The notes: generated from the sequence alone by a model not told the origin. DNA of 64,000 bases from Blasia pusilla (GCA_050084515.1 CM114274.1:18104001-18168000); one strand, 5' to 3'. Positions 22,205 to 36,035 are shown, counted from the stretch's first letter. Numbers and translations: made by a program.

Positions 22205-23495
22205 GTTCTCTTGGCCAATTCAGCAACAATTTCTTGCAGTTGCACCGAAGTGAGAATTGCAGCATATGCACTGTGGAGGAATCAAACTACGTTGAAAGTA
22301 GCCCAAACGAGTAGCGAACTGGAAGCAGGTGTGTGACAACAAAGCTTTGGAGCTCTTATGTGTAGAAAGGTGAGAATTGTCAGTTTGAGTATGTCTTTGA
22401 ACTAGGATTGATGGTCCTCATCTGGCATCTACTTCCAGCATATGTGCTCTGTGGACTGTCCTAGAGACAAGCCCAGGGAGATTTTATGGTCACCTAAAAT
22501 TGTCCTCTTTTTTGTTGGTGCGCCCTAAAGAATTTCTGGGTGTGGTCTTGCAGAGTGGAAGTATCATCTATCGGGTACTGCAAGGATGTTCATAGTTTTG
22601 AAACTTACATGCTTTGGACCAAAATTTATTAAGTCTGAGTAGGTCTGAGTTCTTCATGAACAGAATGTGTAACACGTGGGACAGAGGTCAATGTTATGGG
22701 ACACCCGTATTTTACAGCCCAATGTGTGACCCACTCTCTGAGTGTGGGGTTTCGACAAGTGCGGGAATCTGTTCCATTATCAGTGTCGAAAAAGATGCCA
22801 CTTTTACCTTTCACCAGTAGATGAGGATTTTCGGAGGAAATAGTTGAAAAGTAATTGTGTGGGGAAGAAAGATTCAAAATGAAGTGGAAATATCATGTGG
22901 TAACAATTCCTCATTTCAGTTTTTATTTTAATACTTCAAAGTGTCTTGGATGTGTTGGCGCACAAGATTGTCTAATGTTGTGGGATGGCAAAACGAACTG
23001 TCACAGATTGTTGGTTTGACATTTTTACAAATACATTTGAAAATATGTACGGATGGCATAACGAATTGTCATAGTTTGTTGGTGTGACATTTTTACATAT
23101 CCATTTGCAAATATGTACGGCCTTTATAAAATGTGGATGTGACTTTCTAGCAACATCCGGGATGAAGACAACTAAACGAGAAACCAAATTGTGGCCTACA
23201 TCATCACCGGACCTTGCCTTCACAAACCCGGGTATTAGGTGTACTGCTACGGATGTCAGGAATTGGGAATAGTCTGTGGCAATCAAACTCCGTGGTTGAG
23301 ACCCGCAAATATATTCCAGTCGTCCCCCTTCGCCTGTAGCCCATAGCACCTCTTGCATACTAATGCAAGATTAGTTAATGCTTCCGGTTTAACTAATCTG
23401 CAATATGAAGTGTGCATACTTCGCATCACAAATTGAGTTATAAATGCATCAAATGTAATTGCTCCAGCTCGGCAAATATTTGGCAATAATCGTGA
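22205..23495. other. 3' flank of SWP73 and convergent spacer
   Basis: No gene is seen. The region lies between the 3' ends of two convergent genes. It contains a 68-bp tandem duplication at 22,983-23,050 and 23,051-23,118. The remainder shows only short frames without similarity and presumably includes both 3' untranslated regions. Confidence 0.5.
22983..23118. repeat. 68-bp tandem duplication
   Basis: Two adjacent units begin GGATGGCA and end TATGTAC, with about ten differences between them. Confidence 0.85.
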
Positions 23496-26400
23496 TTATA
23501 ATTCGGAATTATATGAAGTTACACGAGTCACTTCTACCGGTTCTTGAGGTGGCAACACCTGAACTGGAAAATACTGGGCTAGAATCTCCCTGAGTTTTTG
23601 GAACATTACAGGTTTGGCTATGAAGGCATCCATGCCATGCGCGAAATATTTATCTACGTCTGACCTTAATGCATTTGCAGTCACGGCAACTATGGGCAAT
23701 CTTCGAACTCCGAGCCTTGTCTTTCTAAGACCTTCTAGGGCATCTTTCATAAGTTCTTTTTTCCCTTTACTAGTCCCTTCATCTCGATTTTCCTTGTCAT
23801 TTTCAGATCGTAACAGGGATTTGGATGCACTAGCAAAGATATCTCTCAACTTATCTTCCGGCCACTCACCTGTCTCCTCGTACTGCCTTATAGCATAAGC
23901 CACTTGTAAACCATCCATCAATGGCATACAAATGTCCAGCAGAACCAGATCGTAATGATCTTTCCTAATAGCTTCCAAAGCTTCGACTCCATTAGCTACA
24001 ACTTGGGCAGTGAAGCCAAGTCTTTTGAGCATTGAAATAGCAACCATAACATTTACCTTGTTATCTTCAGCCAACAATATTCTGGGTTTTATTTTCCCTT
24101 GATTTTTTATCCCCAAGGATTCTCCAAGCTCCACGTTGGAAACGGCAGTCTTCGTTTGCAAAGGATTCCCAATCGCATTTGATTGCAGAGGCGAAAACAA
24201 TTGTTCAGGATTTGTAGAAAGGTGTCTATCTGGATCTTTCACAGGGGAAAGCATATTTTTCTCTTCACCCAGCTTCTCTTCACACATTTGAGGAGTTTTA
24301 CACAGCACTGTGAACGTGAAGACAGATCCCATGCCCACTTTGCTTGCAACAGTTAGCTGTCCACCCATCAACTCCACCAACTGTATCACAAATAAACATT
24401 TTAACTTAGATTGCAGACCCCAAGGTTTAATTCTAAGCACCAAGTATCGAGTTGATTGCACCTCGTATTAAAACTCCAAATAAAGATTGTTGTCCCACTC
24501 ACCTGTACCAGCATGGCATCTACAAAATCTCTCTTCTACAATCTTCATTTAGGTACCCATTGTTGAATTTCCTCACATTAAGCCTGAGAATATTTCAAAA
24601 TATTATGAAAACAGTAAATAGGGAACAGAATCAACTGGCAGCGGTGCACAAAGACCACAGCTTGGTTCCTCAACCACAGGAAAACACATACCTGCTTACA
24701 GATAGCTAAACCAAGACCTGTCCCTCCGTACACCCTTGTTGGCCCAGTGTTGACCTGTGTGAATTTGTCAAAGAGCGTGGGGAAAGCCTGTATCAAACAT
24801 ACACAAACACCTTCACCTGTTAAATTCTGAAATCCTAGGTCGCTTTTCCTGACATTTCTAATGAGTTTTTCTTGCAAATGAATCACAAAGCCCTCAACAT
24901 GCTACCCAAATCTACTAATGCATCTCAATGACTATATAACCAAATTGTAGGACCTGTACCAACCTCTTCAGGGATGCCTACTCCGGTATCAACAATTTCA
25001 CAGCACAGCAACAACTGATCAGCATCATGATATAAATGCTGGCACCCCGTGCCGTTTGATTCCCGATCATGTCCAACCACTGCTTCGTCTACTCCAACCA
25101 TTGGTGTTGCTTCATTAAACTCTTGAAACCGATGGCTTTGTTCTGCAGCTGGTACTGAATCTTGCCTTACAACTGGAGGTTTGTTTAGCAGGTTGGAGTT
25201 TCTTCCTCTGATGGATTCTTCTACTCGCTCTTCACTGTCAGAACCTGTAAAATGAGTCCTTTTCTGCTCTGTGCTAAATTCTCGTGAGCTCACTTGGAGA
25301 TCATTTTTGTATGGCAGTCTCCTATATATAGAGCTTGTTGATGATTCACTGAGATTTAAATGCCCAGAGTCACCTTGATCGTCCACATCTGAGATTGCTT
25401 TGCGTTTTGTTACATAATCAGTGCTCCTGAATATCGGCCTTTCCTCTGGCCTAGAAGATGAGCTCTCTAGAGCTCCTGTATTTGCTCTTGTGACCCCAAC
25501 ACGTATGTTAACACTTCCATCATTTGTGAATTTTATGGCATTTAGAACAAGGTACTTCATTACCTGCCTAACCCTTAAGGGATCGCCTATGATCTGTAAT
25601 TCAAGCCACATCAGTAATCAAAGTCAAGCCAAAAACTTGAGGACCATGTATTAGGTGAACAGAACTAAGGACTTTCATTTCATCATGAAAGTGAACTGGA
25701 GATCCAATTTCCTTCCCTCAAAGCCAGTAAGTAAACTACCTGTCTATGAACTCATTTCCATGACATATCCAATGTAGGCCCAAGGTACAGAACAAGAATG
25801 GGACACTGGTATGACCCTAAAATATTTATACAATGTGTGTAAGGCCTTCCGCTTTTGGCCATACCTTGGGTGGAACATTGGTCGCCACATCACTTAGCAC
25901 AGCTATACCTTTCTCTCGAGTAGCAGCGATGGCCATCTTCAAAATATCTTGCACAACTTCTGCAGGAGAAAACAGCTGCTCTTCCAACTGCATTGATCCT
26001 CCTGTGCCATTTATTAAAAGTTAGCTCAACATGAATATGTTGAACCCCGCGATTTAAGTTTTCGCAATTAAGATATCGTGATGCCCATTATTTGATAGTA
26101 TATTGACTGCCTTGCAATGTTTTTCTGGATACAAACGTTTCTCTTTGTGTCATGGCAAGAATGGAGAAAAAAATTACCCGCCTCCATGCTGGCAAGGTCA
26201 AGAATATCACTCAATATGTCAGCAATAATAACACCAGAGGACATCATCACATTCACTAACTCCTGCTGTTCTGCATTCAAACTTGTAGCATCCAAGGCCT
26301 CTGCTAATCCAAGCAGTCCGTTGAGAGGCGTTCGAATTTCATGTGACATAATTGCAAGAAACATATTCTTGGCACATATTGCCTCTTCTGCAAACAAGAA

Positions 26401-28685
26401 ATGCCAAACATTCCACTCAGATTTAGCACTTACAACCTACCTCCAGGTCACAATACAGCCAAAAAGGATGTTTGCTTCCAATGAAAACGACTAATATGAC
26501 TGATTCACTTGTTCAAACTTCTGAAAGCTATTTCGCTCTTCCATGACTCGTATGTTTTTAAAGTAATTTTTCTGTAACAGTGAAGGCACATGAGATATTA
26601 AAAATTACTGGTAAATAGTATTTTTTAAGATCCCATGTACCTTCACCGTTACAGAAAAATTACTGGAAAATACCAAGCACAACTATTACAGTTACCAAGG
26701 GACTGTATATCTGGCAAAGAAGCATGTGAACTACAGAATCTATATGCATAACCCTAGTCTTCCTCTGGCCTCAACAGGTTGCAAGTCGGGAACTTCACAT
26801 AGAAGTATGGGCACAGATCTACTGGTGTGCAAACTAGAGCATAGAGGACTCTTAGATATTGAGAGTGACACCTGTATTGTGAACAGCTTGTCGCAACTCT
26901 TCTTCGGTTGCTTTATGAACCATCATCTGTTCATTAAAACATAAAACAAGCTCTGTCACTTTCGTCTGCAAATGATTCCATTATACAGCTCCTTACATCA
27001 TACCATAGGAGGATTAATAGAGGAATGCCAACTTCTAAGCTGTTGTTGTCCCCGACAGCAGTAGGGCTGAGTAGTACGACTCAACTGCACCCATGAAATT
27101 GCGAACTGGATTTCTTGAACTTACATAGATGGAGAACAGTAAAGTCTGGAAAGAAAATCCAGTGTGACGGATACTTGCCTGTTCTGTGACGTCAATGGCA
27201 GCAGACGAAATACCAACTAGAAGGCCATCACAATCAAAATGTGGATGACTCGTCACGATCAAACAGATGCACTCTCCTTCTGGAAGACTCACGTTTACTT
27301 GAGCTACTTGAGTTTCTTTTCTCAGGACAGCCTTCTTCTTGAGCTCAAAAAACTCCATATAATCCACTGTTCCCCCAGCTGCCAATTCATCATCACGTTT
27401 CCCCAGAAGATCCTGAAATTGACAGCTGGCAGTGGTAAATTTCTTTTGCAGATTTTGGACTTATAGCCATTAAAACCGGTTTCCCATGCACACATATTCA
27501 GATCTAAAGGACTTTAGTAGGTGGCTCCAATCGTCAGACTACAAGAGGATAGACAGCCAGCCTGATGTCTTAACTCACTGAATTGGTCATAAGGTTCTCT
27601 TCAAACAGGCAGTTAAGGATGACTAAACATACTGCAACATCAAATAGCTTGGTAGTTCCACTTAAGATCTTACGATTGGAGAGCATTGGAATTGCTTGGT
27701 GCCACAGAATTTTCTCATCCAAATACTATCAGATGACCTAGAGCATTGCATCTCCTGCAAACTTGCAGGATAGACATTGATAGACAGACACAATCCAACA
27801 AATAACTTCTGAACTACATAATTATTTATTACTTTAAGCACTGTTGAATCAGTGCGACGGAATTTTAACACAGAGGAGCACTCTATTTCACTAGTGAAAA
27901 GCTGACATGATAACCTTGTCCATTCTACTTCACCAGAACTAGCCTAAACTCTCATTCTAAATGTCCAGTCTATGGAATAGATAGTGCAAGACGTGGTGGG
28001 CTCTGTAGTAGCAGTGAGGTTTAAGCAGTTAATCAAGATCCTTGGTGGCATATAGCTTCGACCACAAAGTGAGGAAACAAACTCTACTTCCTGACGAGGG
28101 AAAGAAGGGATGAAGTACCTTCAAGGAGAAACCTTTCAGGGAGCGATTACACCAAACATAGCGCAAATCCCGGTCACTATAACTCACATACACAGGGGAA
28201 TCCTGCAGAGCCGTAAGCAGGAAATTGGCAGTATCTACATCCAAGTTCCCTGGCACATATGCTTCCTCTGAGCGCTCCACTTGCTCACAAGCTGTAGCAA
28301 AGAAAACACCCTTGGCCACCTGTTCGTCGGTACCACTTTCACAAGCACCGATTGTAACTAATCTGCTCTTCATTTCTTCCAACTGCCGAGTCAGACTCTG
28401 GTTAGCCGCCCTCAGTGCGTCATTCTCAACACCCTTGGCAGCTAGCTTGGCAGTGAGTTCCCTGTTAACCAACTCGTACTTTAAGAGTTGAGTTCTTCCA
28501 TCTACGTTGTGGAAATCTTTATCTACAGCCATATTTGTCGTCCTGATGTTGCGATCCTGAGACTCCCTTCCTGTTTGTTCATCGGCATCAGCATCCTGGA
28601 ACTCACTGCCTGTCTGTTCTCCTACCTTTGGTGTGTCGGGCCCGTCCATCTTCCTCGCAGGTATCAGCTTGGATCCCTCTTCCAT
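23496..28685 (-). CDS. Cytosolic PAS-containing hybrid histidine kinase (PHK/CKI2 type)
   Basis: Two-component sensor kinase that autophosphorylates on His, passes phosphate to its own receiver and onward to phosphotransfer proteins. Exons on the - strand by inspection: 28119..28685, 27179..27412, 26872..26965, 26178..26387, 25865..25998, 24964..25593, 24692..24787, 23496..24380; all phases agree and give 949 residues. Layout: coiled coil (about 70-115); PAS (about 165-265, [16 protein letters not shown]); H-box [11 protein letters not shown] with His314; N-box VLNAIKF (Asn431); G1 DTGVGI (615-620); F-box [10 protein letters not shown]2 GGTGLGLAI; receiver (about 753-925) with Asp804 in LVLLDICMP and Lys in FIAKPV. 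No membrane segment or CHASE domain, so it is not a classical cytokinin receptor. Closest known classes are moss PHK kinases and CKI2/AHK5. Oddities: a GC-AG second intron and a long insert between N-box and G1. Confidence 0.88.
26563..26663. repeat. Foldback with 30-bp arms inside a histidine kinase intron
   Basis: The arms 26,563-26,592 and 26,634-26,663 pair at 28 of 30 positions around a 41-nt AT-rich centre that can extend the pairing. It lies in the intron 26,388-26,871. It could be a small MITE remnant or a transcribed hairpin; no target duplication is clear. Confidence 0.8.
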
Positions 28686-31177
28686 ATTATCTAATCCTCC
28701 TTCCAATTCTAACCTTGGACAACTAAGGTCAAGTCACCCTCGATCCGTCCAGTAGGAAACTGTGATTGTGGAAGGGAGGGTGGAAACGGTCACTTAGCTG
28801 GCTCCTGGTTCGTGGTTCTGATCTTTCCTGTAAAGAAGAAATACGAAATTGAAGATACAATATTCTCCATTCACCGCTCGCGCATTCTCTTACTACGACC
28901 TCGACAGCCATAAGTTGCTTATCAGGCTTATCATGACTCATCAATAGTCCACCTGCTCTACCTGAAAGATAAGCTCGTCTGACAGAGAAAACGAAAACTA
29001 CGGTGCCTACTTTTCCTCCCTTAGTAGAATTTGACAGTTCTCAAATGCTTCGACAGCTCTGGACACGGCAGAATGTTAACCACCCTTGAGCCCAACAGCC
29101 ATGTCATCTGTTTAGTTGCACAAATTCCAAATTGCTTCGCACTAAGGGATCAACCTCGAGAGTTTCAAGAACCGCAGTGCAACCGCAGCGTAAGCGTGCT
29201 GTGATACAAGTCATCCTGTACAAAAAAAACCTGTTCTCGAGCTCAAAGGCAAACCACCAAGATATGCGTTGTTTATGCTGAAGCCACGAGTGAAGATGGA
29301 GACCGTCACAGGCATACACGCATCAAGGATTAGGAATGTCGCACCGTTGTGGAAATGAAGTGACAGGTCGACGCGACATGACCTTCGCAACTTATCGTGT
29401 CGAAATGAGAGACCTCCTTTCGTGAAAAGATTTTGGAGAAAATGACTTCCACAATTGCCGCAACATTTCGATCCAATTATGATTACATAAATCTTAAAGG
29501 TGGGCAGAAGGCAATTCACTCCGAGTTTGTCGCGGCTTTCAGATCTAGGGAGTTCGACCATTCACAAAATCCTCTACATTTCTTCACAAAGTCAGTGACA
29601 CATTGTAAGAAATGTTGAGCAAAGTACGTCCACCTATCAGTGGGAATTACATCGGCCTCTAGTGCAATCTTCTACAGGCTTGAGTACACGACGGTCCGAT
29701 GACACCACCATGATTCCTTCCTCAGCATTACGACTGATCGAAGTATGGGCTACTGCTGCTAAATCCCAGAACTGGCAGCTCAGGAGAAAAGAGAGGCTGG
29801 ATTTTCCTGATTGTAATAAGACTGTAACTAGAGCTTCTTTAAAATTATATCCCTGGTGCGTGCGTAACGTAAAGGGAAAAGCGTTACGGGTACGGGGAGG
29901 TAAGGTACCGCTGTACTCCAGAAGAGGCGACCTGTTTCGAGAACCTCAACTCAATCCCGATGCAATGGTACGAGCCCCGGTCTGATTTCTCCTCAGTTCC
30001 CAGCCGCTGTAAAAACAATCCGCAGCATGACGGTCCCAATTACTATGATCGCCATCGAAAGTCGCAAATCGCTGGACCGACATCGTCAGTAAAGCTTCTT
30101 CGATGCTAAATTCTCAATCCCCTCGCCTGTGCAGTGTGGGGAACGGGCAACTAGACTCAGCGACAGTCAATTTCGCAACCAAGAAAGCTCCGAGAAAACC
30201 GCGCTCCCACGCAAGCACACAGACAGTAAGTAGCACCTTGTTCCGACCGTCATTTATGATCCATCACGTCCATGAAACCCATGCCAATTGACAACGAAAC
30301 AGGTACAAAACTCAATCATCGCGTAGTTGTGGACGACCTTCATCTTCTCCTGGTCCCAATCCTCCTCCTCCTCCTCCTCCGGCGCAGCGCCATCTCTTGC
30401 GTACATCTACATATCTCATCCCTCTCTCGTCCATCTCTGGCACCTTCCTCCTTCCCTCCATCCAAAGCCGTCCCCCGACGGTCTCCGCGCGCCCCGACGG
30501 CGCTCCGTCGAAGCGACGGACCCCAGCACCGTTCTGCGCTTGGACGGAGAGACCAGGATTCGGTACAGGTGGTGTAGTACAGGCGCGGACGCTTGACGCG
30601 CCCGTATACGACCCTTGTTCGCATCTGCGAATGGCGACGAGGAGTGCCCGATCGGATCGGATTCATGTAATCCGATATCGAGAAAACGAACCGGGAGAAT
30701 AACGGGCGTTCATTACTTCGCCAGCCTCACTCCATGCAGCATGCGTCAATTCATGACAACGAGGCATGGGTTCGACCGGCACCCCGCCTCAGATCACCAT
30801 CCGTTTATTAGCCTTGTCAGAGCGCTTCAAGGCCCCATCGTTATGTTATATGTCACTTTTTTATTACAATCATGCGCAAAACACGTATAATAAAATACTA
30901 TTTCCTTAAAACAACAAACGGAAAGTGGAATTCGTAGAATCTATCCAAATTTACCCGATGCATCGTAAAATCATTCCGGATAATTTTATATTCAACAGGG
31001 CAGAGAGTGTTCTGGAATCTAATAAAAATTACATAACTGAATTTTCTCCAACTATCTAGCCCCAAAGATGTTGAATTAATATGCTGTGTCGATTTTCATA
31101 TGAGATTGCCCAATTTAACGACCTGGAAATTTTCTTAACAAAGGTAAAACATATGTTGTACAGATCTTCATATGAAA
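28686..31177. other. Upstream region of the histidine kinase; no gene recognised
   Basis: The part near 28.7-29.0 kb probably contains the kinase leader and promoter. A GC-rich, CTC-repeat-containing stretch (30,340-30,680) has long frames on both strands, typical of composition rather than coding, and may be a leader or promoter of an unseen transcript. From about 30,840 the sequence becomes AT-rich. The stretch 31,060-31,165 resembles 40,150-40,235 (shared AAAACATATGTTG, TTGAATTAATATG and TGTGTCGAT), which lies beside the second Helitron. Confidence 0.4.
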
Positions 31178-31303
31178 CTCGTAAGGTGCCCTGCATTGCA
31201 CGGATATAAAATATCAATAAGAAGAAATTTTAAAGGATTTTTTTATACACCACATTTCATATGAAATGTCTTTTTTCATTTGAAAATGCTTCACTTCCTA
31301 TTG

Positions 31304-34300
31304 TTATATTAATTGACCATGAGAAAATACTAATGTAGGTAAGTAAATTCCTATCTTTTTTAAAGTTTGACCTTGAGAATTATTGATAGTCATGGCTAAA
31401 GCAGGACGAATAGAAAATTGAAATCTACGTAAATCAAAAAGTAAGCCCGAGTCTGATGCAGTCAATGGGATTCGTGGAATAAAGACTCGATCTCCAGTGT
31501 TCTTCCCTGTGATAATTTCAACATCAATGACATGTTGCATGAATTCATGGATCACCAATCGAGTTCCATTGGCTTGTCCCTTTAAACCGTTCAAGTTTCG
31601 TAAAGCATGATAGATGTACCAATTTTCAAGCTTAAACGATGCGGTGGTAAACTTCACGATAAGCATGTATTTAGGATGTCTGTCGGATAGATATAACTCA
31701 TTCCCTCATCCGGAATGGAATCAACATTAAGGTAAGTATGTTCTTGCATAGAACAAACATATCTTAGAGGATGAATTTAGTTTTGCTCCATAATTAATTC
31801 AAGTACTTGAAAGGAAAATGACATGAAAATTATTTGAAAACCAATATTACCTCTCCATAGAATTGAGACATGACTTCTGCATTTATGTCATCAACATCTC
31901 GATTTTTTGGTGTAAGAATTGTTGTATCTCTTAAAAATGTGATATCACGAAACTTTTCATAATCACTTCCATAGATGATATAAATAAGATCACCTATATT
32001 CTTACTCTTGGTCACCATATCATTTGGCAATCGTATAAAATCCTCTCGCAAGTTTATCCTAAACGCATGTTCACCTCCAAATTTTGAACTCTCGTATTCG
32101 ATGTAAGCTTCAGTATCCTCACATGAGACCATAAATATGACTTGTTTAATGTAGCTTGAATAAGTTTTGGACTGTCTCCATGACAAACAACTTGTAACAC
32201 TTGGCGAAAATCCTCACCAAAGATTACTAATTTGCCACCAAACGGAACATTCCTCAAGTCTTCCGATACCACTCCCATGATATCTTGAAAGGATCGATTT
32301 ACAGCCTCAAATGCATGGCGATGAGTCATAGTTGCCTCATCCCATATGATAAGCCATACCCTTTGAATCAAGCGCGCAGCTTCGCTATTAACAAGTAAAC
32401 TACAAAAACATACCAAAAGATATTAGTATGTTGGGCAAGTGTTATCTTTACAACATTAAAAGAGTTACAAAGTCATGAAATGGCTTAATACTTACTTGCA
32501 AGTGGAGTTTTCATCTACATTAATTGGAATCTTGAAACATGAGTGCGCAGTGCGTCCTCCATTTAACAACAAAGCAGCTATTCTTGAAGAAGCGACAGCT
32601 AAAGTTGTGCCTCCAGCACCTTGTACACTTGCAAGAAGAAGATTGTATAAAAACATTTTTCCTGTTTCGCCACGCCCGTAAATGAAGAATAATTTTGAAC
32701 TAGAAGAAATATCACCAGCAATAATGCTATCAAGTTTATCGTGTACAGCATCCCAAATCAACCGTTGTCCATCATTCAAAATTTCCTCTCCTAACCTAGC
32801 TTGCTCATGTAAGTCACCTCGATCATACATGAGCTCTTCTGCTTCCAAATACAAATATGAAGATAAAGCTTGGAAATTTGCGTGAGGCATATCTGGGAAA
32901 TTGGATAATCATTTTCCTTGATGTTGCAAGTGGTAGTGCATATCCAATAATGTTGTGTTAATAATTAAAGCGTATGGAGCAAGATCAAGAATCCCTATTT
33001 TCTGCATATAGAAAATGATTTGGGAATGATTCCAAAAGAAAAAGTCGAAAAATAAGAATTATTATCATAGAAATAGGAATAGAAATTACCTCGCGTCGTT
33101 CATATAAGATATCCTCTATGAGTGGGATCAGAAACTGACTCCATAGTTGAGCACGTCGAGTATGGGTGTTGTAAGCGAGAATAATAGCAAAGAGTCGACG
33201 GAGCGTACGACCTGTGCGGATTTCTGATGATTCTTGAAAGCATGAGAAAACTTCCCTATCATCCTCGAGAAGCCCAATTTGAATAGCAACCTCCTTAAAT
33301 ATTGGATATAGCACTCCTTGCACAGTTCTCAAGTTTTCATACGTAGTTGCGCCTCGAACATGATGAAGCAGCAACGGCAACCAATGTCGTTCTCCTTCAC
33401 CTATCAAAACTTGAATGTAATCGCTTAATATACCAAACGTGGAAATGATCAAAAGGATATTTGAAAATTAAGATAATTTTTAATTACATTATGGAAATTG
33501 CAAACATATATACCTGGATGAGTAAGATATAAGCGACCAATGGGATGACCACAACCCTTTCTCCTTTGAATTCTATGAATCCATTTTTTTTGGTCCAACG
33601 ATAATAGGAAAGAAACTCGGTGTATAGATATTTTTGAGCCTCCAAATCTTCTTGATTAGTTGCAAACCATTGTGTAAGAGTTGTCTCTCTATTCCTTTGA
33701 AGTATCTGCCCAACATTGTCGTGATCATTGAAGAAAAAAATTTGTAAGTCGAGTAGATGAACTTCCAACCTAATAATACTTGGATTTTCAACGTGTAAGC
33801 TAAACTTGAACAATCTCCACCATGCTTCGGAGGAAGAAATATATTTATATACATGATATACAAAAATGATGAAAATAAATTAGTAAAGTGTAATATGTTC
33901 TTGAATGTAGACATATTGAAGGCATGAAAAAAAATTCACAAAAGAGTAACTACCTTGCATCAAGATAATGTGAAGTTTCATGGATTGTCTCCCTTGTCGT
34001 TTCAGTGCTTGCCTCATTTGAAACCTTAAATGATATCGCATCGGATACCTTACATACATATTTGTATAAATATTTCACAGTTGAAATGGTATTCATGATC
34101 TCCAAATTGATATGACAATCAAAGAGAGTATGTAACAAAGGATTTTAAGGAACAACCCAACGATTGTCCAAACTTTGATTGCCCTTCATTACCTTTATTC
34201 CATTATCCAACTTATATCATAAGAATGAAGGAAAAAATTAATATAGATCCACCTTATAAAAAATCAAAAGTTAGAGAATTTTTTAAATCCAAAAGATGAA

Positions 34301-36035
34301 AAGTTTATTCGTAGATTACATACCTTCGATAAATCGGATATCCATCCTCACTCTCCGTAGTTATGCTTGCAAAAGGCTTAAGATAACCTTTGGTACACTT
34401 CTTGGTTTCCTTATCCATACATGGAGCATTTGGATTGAATTGTCCACATGGGCCATAAACCATGCAATTAGCCACATTAGAATGACGTCTGGGATGAGTG
34501 TTTGGATTTGGGATCTCAGCAAATGTTATATCATCATAATCAGATGTTGAGCGTGGCTTATTCTCATGATGAAGAATAATCAAAATATGTACATGTGGTA
34601 GATCTCTTTTTTGGAATTTAACGACATAATGTAACCAACAACCCTTCCCAATATGTGCTTCTCGAGAATAAGCCTTAATAACTCTCTCTTTTTTTCTCAA
34701 AAACTCGCACAATCAAATCTAGTCTATCAGTAGGTTGTTGACCAAGCAATAGTGTTGAAGTTATCTCCTCCCGTTTATGATTGCAGATCATTGTCAGAAC
34801 GTAATCTAGCTTCCCATTGTGCCTCCCAATGGCCATTGCATCTAGATAAAGTTGATGCATATGGCGTGGGCCTCCACTAAAAGAAGAAGGCAATACAATG
34901 CGCCTCCCAAACCTTGCACCATCTCTGTTACTTTGATCTAGGATATCCTTTAGACCTTTATATAATTCAGCTCGCAACTCCTTTTGATTTAATCAAACCC
35001 GAGATAAACTCAAGATAATCGTTGCATCTCTACTGTAGCATACAAATCAAACATGTAATCTTGAGTAAGACTACCAAATTGAAGCAAACGATTGTTGTCT
35101 TCGGCACCAACATGGGTTTGAAGTCAAAAGGAGGAAAATTGTAGCGCTGTAATTGTTTTCCTCCTTCCTTCATGAAGAATCTCATCATCAAATCTTGCTT
35201 CCTCAATACAATCATCAGATCCTTTCATGTCTCTATCCAATGTAGTAGGAATATTAGTAGTCGTGATTTCCTCTAATCTCCCATGAGGTATTCCCGGATG
35301 CCATCCTGCTTTACCATAAACAAATAATATAACAAAATGCAGTGGAACATATGCTTCATTTAGATCTGAAATACCACGAACTCCTCCACCATGTAATTGG
35401 ACAATAATATCACGTGGTTTAATATGTTCACTACCATCACCAGGTAAGATTGTTGCAACCTCAGATGCAGTTGGTTAGCAATAACGTTTGGAATCCATTC
35501 CTCGATCATGCGCCTTTAGAATGATATGAAGATTAGATCCACTTGCCTCATTTGCAATGTGTTGAAATATCCTCATATAGGGATTATGTTCATGTAACAT
35601 ATCTTGCAACCCTCTTAAGATCTTAGGGTGGAGATCATTAGACATAACTCTTCCTCAATTTTCCAATTCATTTTCAGTATCGTAGATGTATAATTGAGAA
35701 AATTAGGGATTACTTCCCTCATCGGGATGCAATGGGCCCGTGTTGTAATAAATTTCACCTTGAATACAAAATTTTCCGGTGCCAGCAACTTGAGCTCCAG
35801 TAGATGCTAATTGAAGAGCACAATTATAAGCTCGAGTGTGTGAAAGAAAATCAAGACTTTGAGCTCCAAGACGAGAAATCAACAATTTTAAGAATGGAGG
35901 ACAACACCTTAAGAAAGGTAGTTGTACTTTTTCATGATTACAACACATTCCAAAAGGCGAGTTTTGATACCTTTTACTCTTTATCTTTTCACACTTCCAA
36001 AGCAAGGCATAACATGAAAGGCATGTCTCTGTCAT
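31304..36035 (-). pseudogene. Helitron Rep/helicase (RepHel) pseudogene
   Basis: Blocks in order on the - strand. N-terminal Helitron domain (35,703-36,035; FGMCCNHEKVQLPFL, IYYNTGPLHPDEG) continues to 35.0 kb with stops. A region RIVLPSSFSGGPRHMHQLY lies at 34,675-34,977. Rep HUH motif: LPHVHIL, histidines at 34,593-34,595 and 34,587-34,589. The tyrosine motif KYLYKYVCK lies near 34,050-34,075. Helicase Walker A at about 32,657-32,677 reads G-R-G-E-T-G-K-M, departing from GxxGxGKT; Walker B-like LIIWDEATM at about 32,340-32,370; C-terminal SDSGLLFDLRRFQFSIRPA and TINNSQGQTLKKIGIYLPT near 31,304-31,480. Stops and frame changes between blocks rule out a single protein, though some gaps could be introns. 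Confidence 0.85.

Noticed and set aside
28686-28706. Upstream TTG as start of the histidine kinase
   Set aside because: The first in-frame ATG is at 28,685; no domain lies before it.
30340-30700. GC-rich long frames on both strands
   Set aside because: Overlapping frames arise from low stop-codon frequency in GC-rich, CTC-repeat DNA; no domain, start context or splice structure is convincing.
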